NCBI GenBank assembly: GCA_000697335.1
Contig: JNEM01013612.1
Span: 1-23,705 of the forward strand
Reading direction: 5' to 3'
DNA length: 23,705 bases
From: Conidiobolus incongruus B7586
Lineage: Eukaryota > Entomophthoromycota > Entomophthoromycetes > Entomophthorales > Conidiobolaceae
The position numbers and the translations under genes are program-made. Each line of letters starts with the position of its first letter. Position 1 is the stretch's first letter. Below, piece by piece: positions 19,624-23,705 of this stretch. The notes under the pieces were generated by a model. It saw nothing but the letters and a program-made list of their open reading frames with translations. It made no database searches and had not been told where the DNA came from.

Positions 19624-19922
19624 AAAAATATTTTAATCAGGACCTTAGTAAGTCCTTAAACTGCTAACACCATTCCATACCCCATAATACCATTTACAAT
19701 CCCCTCCCATTCTTGAGTATACTGTTATTACTTTATCCCCAATAACTCCCAATACAAACAAAAACCCTTAACTCTGGAACCGTATTTTTGGGTGGATCCC
19801 ACAAGTTAAGGATCAATATATTCTGCAAAATATCACTTTTATTGGTCCTTAGGTCTAATAAAAATCTTATTCATTTAATTTTTTAATCAAATTGAATTTA
19901 ATTATAAATAAAATTAGACAAA
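19624..19922. promoter_or_regulatory. C-rich upstream region of the Lys-rich protein gene
   Basis: Between two genes the + strand holds pyrimidine/C-rich runs unusual here (CATTCCATACCCCATAATACC, then CCCCTCCC and TTTATCCCC). Related words GGACCTTAG (19642-19650) and GGTCCTTAGG (19844-19853) flank the region. It probably contains the promoter of the downstream gene. No specific factor site is claimed. Confidence 0.35.
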
Positions 19923-20296
19923 ATGGTTGGAGAAAATTTCAATAAACCCATTAAAAAAATGATTGCAAAAGCTAATAAAGATAAAATGATTAAAAAACAA
20001 AAGGCTTTAAGTAAGAAAACGGGTGAAATCATTCATGGTAAAAGTTTCAAGAGGAGTAAATTGAAGAAAGAGAAAAAAGTATTAATTATCAATTATTTTT
20101 TATATTTATATTAATAATTTTATAATAGATTAAGAAAGGACCAGTCAAATTGGCTGATAAGATGGAAATTGATGAACCCAACAGTAAATATTTTAGCAAA
20201 GCTAATTAATTTTATCTAATAATATATTTAGACAAACCCAAATCAAAAGCTAATGCCAAACCTAAAAAAGACGAAGACGCTATGGATATTGACTAA
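19923..20296 (+). CDS. Small Lys-rich, probably nuclear/nucleolar protein, 91 aa, three exons
   Basis: The exons are 19923-20078, 20129-20183 and 20232-20296. Introns are 20079-20128 (50 nt, GTATTA...ATAATAG) and 20184-20231 (48 nt, GTAAAT...TTTAG). Splicing gives 91 residues: a very basic N-terminal part (IKKMIAKANKDKMIKKQKAL, then SKKTGEIIHGKSFKRSKLKK) followed by acidic MEIDEPN, a Lys/Pro/Ala linker and the C-terminal EDAMDID. Without splicing the frame would end at 63 residues in AT-rich sequence that looks like an intron. Both joins restore the same basic/acidic pattern and end in a clean TAA. Charge pattern and paired MEID/MDID motifs resemble ribosome-biogenesis or chromatin-associated small proteins, but I recognise no family, so the role is inference. 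No signal peptide or membrane segment. Confidence 0.78.
20079..20128 (+). other. Spliceosomal intron 1 of the Lys-rich protein gene
   Basis: 50 nt, nearly all A/T, donor GTATTA, acceptor AATAG, phase 0. It carries in-frame stops if retained. Confidence 0.75.
20184..20231 (+). other. Spliceosomal intron 2 of the Lys-rich protein gene
   Basis: 48 nt, donor GTAAAT, acceptor TTTAG, phase 1. Removing it joins DEPN to NKPKSKANAKPKK. Confidence 0.75.
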
Positions 20297-21666
20297 TTAA
20301 TTTTACTTGATACCTAATCCTCATAGATTTTTATATTCACCAAGTTTAAATATAACCGATGGATACCGTTAGATCTTCTATATGTATTAAATAATCATTT
20401 TTGTATATTAAAACCTAATAAGGATTCTTTTTTGATTAATTATTTAGATATTAATGAATTCAAACTTATAATAATCCTCATTAGATATAATAAGGAAGTA
20501 TACTAAAATCTTGAAGAAGGTATATAATAATTAGATGCTTTATGAATTTGAAATAATTAGTTTATCTATTATAAACTATTGATAGTTTTTCATCGTTTAT
20601 ATTTAATTTTATTTTATCTCTATCATTTTAATGCATAAAATTTTTTATTTTATAATAATAGTTAAATTAATATTAATGATTTATATTTGAACTTAAACCT
20701 TTCAATATAATATTTTCAATTTTGAGCAAATTCTCATTCTTGAAATGAATTATTTAAATAATTACTGTATTTTTTAAATAAATTCAATGATTTAATATAT
20801 TTTATTTTTTATCATAAAAATTATTTTATTAGTCATTATAATGTACAACAAAAGCAAAATCATAATTATTACTCAGTAATAGTATTTAAAGAATAAATTT
20901 CATTAAATTAAAACTTAATGGTAATTTTAAGATTGTCGAATTGAGGATTTTATCATAGTTGTAATATATACTATAAAATAGTTATACATATCCAAAAATT
21001 GGTATTGAATAATTTGTATATTAGTATTTATGATTTAACTTTTGATAAAGGTAATTTTCTAAAATATTTTTGGGATTCAACTATTGTGTTAAAAAAAGTA
21101 CAAAAGAGTTGAAAATTTTTATAGAACTTATATTAAATGAAAATTGGTCAAAATAAAATAGTTTTTGTTAAAATTTATTTAGATCATCATGATAATAACT
21201 ATATTTGAAAAGAATTAATCTGATTTGTCAATTTCAAGAACATTCAATTTTATTTTCTTATAAAGTAATCTTTAAGCATTTTGTTGATTTTCATAAATTG
21301 TAAAATATGTATTTTATTATAATATTTTTCTAGTTAAATCTATCGGGATTTTATATTATATTATCGTTCATTATTATATTTAATCTTAAAAATTTAAGTA
21401 AAATTGATACAATCACAAAATCCAAACAAAATTATAACTAATTTGTTTAATAAGTGATGCAAATACTTTTAATTAACTATGACAATATCATTAAATTTAA
21501 TCAAAAATTAAATCATTTTTAATATTAGAAGATAAAATAATGTTTATATAATTAAAATCTAGTTTAATAAAAGAATATTTCTAGATTAAAATTGACAATT
21601 TTGTGGAATTTACTTGTCAAAATATAACATCATGAAACATTTTAATATAAACAATAATTTCACTTA
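20297..21666. other. Intergenic AT-rich spacer
   Basis: No gene, RNA or transposon relic was recognised. The last few hundred bases are upstream of the MGST3 gene. Confidence 0.55.
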
Positions 21667-21674
21667 TGACGTCA
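21667..21674 (+). promoter_or_regulatory. Perfect CRE/ATF palindrome upstream of MGST3
   Basis: TGACGTCA lies 110 bp upstream of the MGST3 ATG. This is the binding site of ATF/CREB-type bZIP factors (for example yeast Sko1 and fission-yeast Atf1), which control stress genes. An eight-base word with four G/C is rare in DNA this AT-rich, and its place before a detoxification gene fits. Confidence 0.5.
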
Positions 21675-21783
21675 AACTTAATTAGAGGTGTTAAGTTTAA
21701 TTAATAATGTGGTGAGGAGATATTTAAAGGGAATGTATTACCCTTAATTTGGTATCACTTTTTTGAATTGTATTATATTCACA

Positions 21784-22488
21784 ATGGTATACAATCCTTT
21801 TGGCTTAAGCAAAGAACACGGTTATGTAAAAATACTTAATTGATATTAAGTAATTCATACAATGAAATTAACATGACATGATAGGTTATCTTAGCTTCTA
21901 CCGCTATTGCTTTGCAGTGCAACTTTAGTAATATCCCAGCTTCTCGATTGAGAAAAATGTTGAATATTCCTTACCCTGATACTGGTTCTGGTCGTTACGC
22001 TGCCAAGTTGAGGTAATTTACAAATTATCATATAGATTTATAAGACTGAGACTTGTTAAATCGCTATAGTGACGAAGACTGGGAAAAGTTTAACAGTGCT
22101 CAAAGAGTTCACCAAAATTATGTAATATATTATAATTTAAGATATATATATATATATATATTGATAATATTGATCGTTTGTGTGTACTTATCATATAGGT
22201 TGAGCAATTGCCAGTACTCCAAAGTGTATTGTTAACTTCAGGATACTTCCATCCTTTGTATGCTACTGCTGCTTCTGCTTTATATTTCGTAATATATACT
22301 AATATGGCAATATCCATTTTTTGTATTAATCTATTGTTTAGGTTGGCAGGTTCTTCTACTCTTACTACTATGCAGCTTATGGTCCTTCCAAGCGTGTGTA
22401 CTTTGTTCCATTATTGTATGGTCCCATTTTAGCTATGGCTGCACTCTCAGTCCACGGTGGTTTGAAAATTTCCAAGTTAATTCACTGA
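21784..22488 (+). CDS. MGST3: Microsomal glutathione S-transferase 3 (MAPEG family), five exons
   Basis: The exons are 21784-21825, 21885-22012, 22070-22121, 22199-22288 and 22342-22488; splicing gives 152 residues, the same length as human MGST3. The N-terminus LSKEHGYVILAS matches the family's LSKEYGFVLL start. PYPDTGSGRYAAKLSDEDW leads into the MAPEG signature FNSAQRVHQNYVEQLP (residues 64-79, with Arg69, His71, Asn73, Glu76). VGRFFYSYYY..YGPSKR (105-122) matches the GR-Y-GY-PSKR segment. About four membrane helices are expected. The enzyme conjugates glutathione to, or reduces, lipid hydroperoxides in the endoplasmic reticulum membrane. Acceptor 22069/22070 was chosen because it restores KL-SDEDW; the nearer AGs break the frame. 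It ends with TGA, showing that TGA is a stop in this genome. Homologues vary in activity, so peroxidase versus transferase is undecided. Confidence 0.9.
21826..22341 (+). other. Four spliceosomal introns of MGST3
   Basis: Introns are 21826-21884 (59 nt), 22013-22069 (57 nt), 22122-22198 (77 nt) and 22289-22341 (53 nt). All begin GTAA and end TAG, and all are AT-rich. Intron 3 contains a TA microsatellite at about 22142-22161. Three of the four are phase 0; intron 2 is phase 2. Confidence 0.85.
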
Positions 22489-23199
22489 TTTATCACATTA
22501 CGATTTCAAAATACATTGGAATATATGATATCTTTTAAGTTGACGTTCATAATGGCTTATATATTTTTATCTTAATGATTTTTTAATTATTTTTTATTAT
22601 AATAAGGAATATAATGTGAAATTTAAACTGTCAATCTTTTTGATATCAAATTAAATTCAAATTATTGATAAAAAAGGCAATGTTCACATATGAATATATT
22701 GATAATTATTTCAAACCATTAATCTCTATCATCTTTAATATTTTTGTTAATTATATTTTTATAAAGGTCAGTTTTATAGCCAATTATATTTATAAAAAAA
22801 CATATCTATAAACTATTTCATTTTCATTTTCATTTTTAATAGTCTTTTCGCAAATGGCACTATCAATTAATTCTAATAAATCCCTTTATTATCAAAACGA
22901 ATGAATTAATAGAATTTATCATCTTTAAAACCATAGGAAATATTAGGTTGAATCATTTAATTTGAAAAAGGTGAAAAATTCAAATACACTAAAATAAATT
23001 GAACAAAATTTTGAAAATAATTAATGAATAATATTGATTATTATCTTAATTTTTAAGAATATTATTGAAAATATTTATTAGTTTAAACAGAATCAAATGG
23101 CAAATTTAATTTGTGATATTTCAAATTATATATATAATTATTATTTTATTAAAATACTATGATTAAAAATTTAAGGTTGAATCTAATTATATTTAATAA
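22489..23199. other. Intergenic AT-rich spacer
   Basis: Downstream of MGST3. It contains a short TTTTCA tandem tract at about 22815-22836. No other feature was recognised. Confidence 0.55.
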
Positions 23200-23705
23200 T
23201 AATCATCAAAAGTTTTTTATTTTGATATTATTATAAAAATAACTTTTTTAAAATTAATTAATATTTATGAATAGTTTATAAAGATAATATTTTATTTATA
23301 ACTACCATATATTATTAACTCTATTACTTTGTTTTTAAATAAAATATTTTTTAAAATTTCCTTAATAATAAAAGATTGATTTTTATTATCACTATTAAAC
23401 TTATAAAGTAAAAAAATAAATTATAAAACCTTTTTATTATAGTTATAGAATTATTGAAATAATTTGATAATAAATATATATATATATAAATAATAATAAT
23501 AAAACCAATATAATATAGAGAAAAACTTAATATAAAAATAATATGGAATAAGAATATAATAATATAATATAGAAATATAAACAAAGTCTAATGAAGCTTT
23601 AATAAACAATAAGGCACTGATATATTAGGTTTTATATTAAATAGAGCTAATATATATTATACTAATAGAATATAGTTTTAATCTTAAATATATTATAAAA
23701 GATAA
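23200..23705 (+). mobile_element. Second Tc1/mariner relic, 5' part, running off the window
   Basis: Two blocks align in order and with matching spacing to the mariner relic at the left end. ATCAAAAGTTTTTTATTTT followed by RATAT occurs at about 197-220 and 23204-23227. The second-HTH coding segment around 405-470 (AATAAAGTAAACAAATATAT...CCTTTTTATTTTAGCTAGA) aligns with 23402-23470 (TATAAAGTAAAAAAATAAAT...CCTTTTTATTATAGTTATA). It is on the same strand, more decayed and nearly devoid of C and G. The remainder would lie beyond 23705. Confidence 0.55.

Noticed and set aside
22053-22235. 60-codon frame starting in intron 2 of MGST3
   Set aside because: It is exon 3 with retained intron sequence. 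Splicing at 22070 and 22121 gives the conserved MAPEG protein.
23351-23584. 77-codon minus-strand frame rich in Ile, Phe and Tyr
   Set aside because: Chance frame in nearly pure A/T sequence overlapping the second mariner relic.

Overview
The window looks like nuclear DNA of an extremely AT-rich fungus. The evidence is several short spliceosomal introns (48-77 nt, GTAA/GTAT donors, TAG acceptors), a fungal-type MGST3 gene, fungal-looking secreted repeat proteins, and C/G-depleted transposon fossils that resemble the product of repeat-induced point mutation (RIP). I cannot place the species. Repeats, introns and spacing rule out a bacterium or an organelle.

Layout. (1) About 1-8230 is a transposon graveyard. 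It holds a Tc1/mariner transposase relic (+ strand, about 195-1215), a Ty1/copia-like RT/RNase H fossil (- strand, about 1350-2400) and a complete but heavily broken Ty3/Gypsy element (- strand, 2630-8225) with both LTRs and a recognisable 5-bp target-site duplication. (2) 8231-10469 is AT-rich spacer. (3) 10573-17890 holds a same-strand array of three related genes for secreted, collagen-like (Gly-X-Y) repeat proteins. Gene A (10573-12516) is intact with 647 codons. Copy B (14779 to about 15400) is a pseudogene. Gene C (17153-17890) is open except for a single in-frame TGA. A compositionally odd non-coding island lies between A and B (about 13044-13480). (4) 19024-22488 holds three + strand cellular genes: an intronless orphan (199 aa), a small Lys-rich protein with two introns (91 aa), and a five-exon MAPEG-family microsomal glutathione S-transferase 3 (152 aa) with a perfect CRE/ATF palindrome upstream. 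(5) At the right edge (about 23200-23705) a second, more decayed mariner copy begins and runs out of the window.

The most interesting item is the secreted protein family. Its members share a signal peptide, a short helical N-terminal domain, Gly-X-Y blocks punctuated by Tyr-Pro-[Ile/Val/Leu]-Pro motifs, and a Trp-containing C-terminal tail. Gene A has expanded by recent duplication of a 351-bp unit and by 32 copies of an 18-bp GESGKP repeat that alternates as a 36-bp higher-order unit. The family looks like a rapidly evolving cell-surface or secreted structural/adhesive protein, but its function is inference. No tRNA, rRNA or CRISPR array was found.
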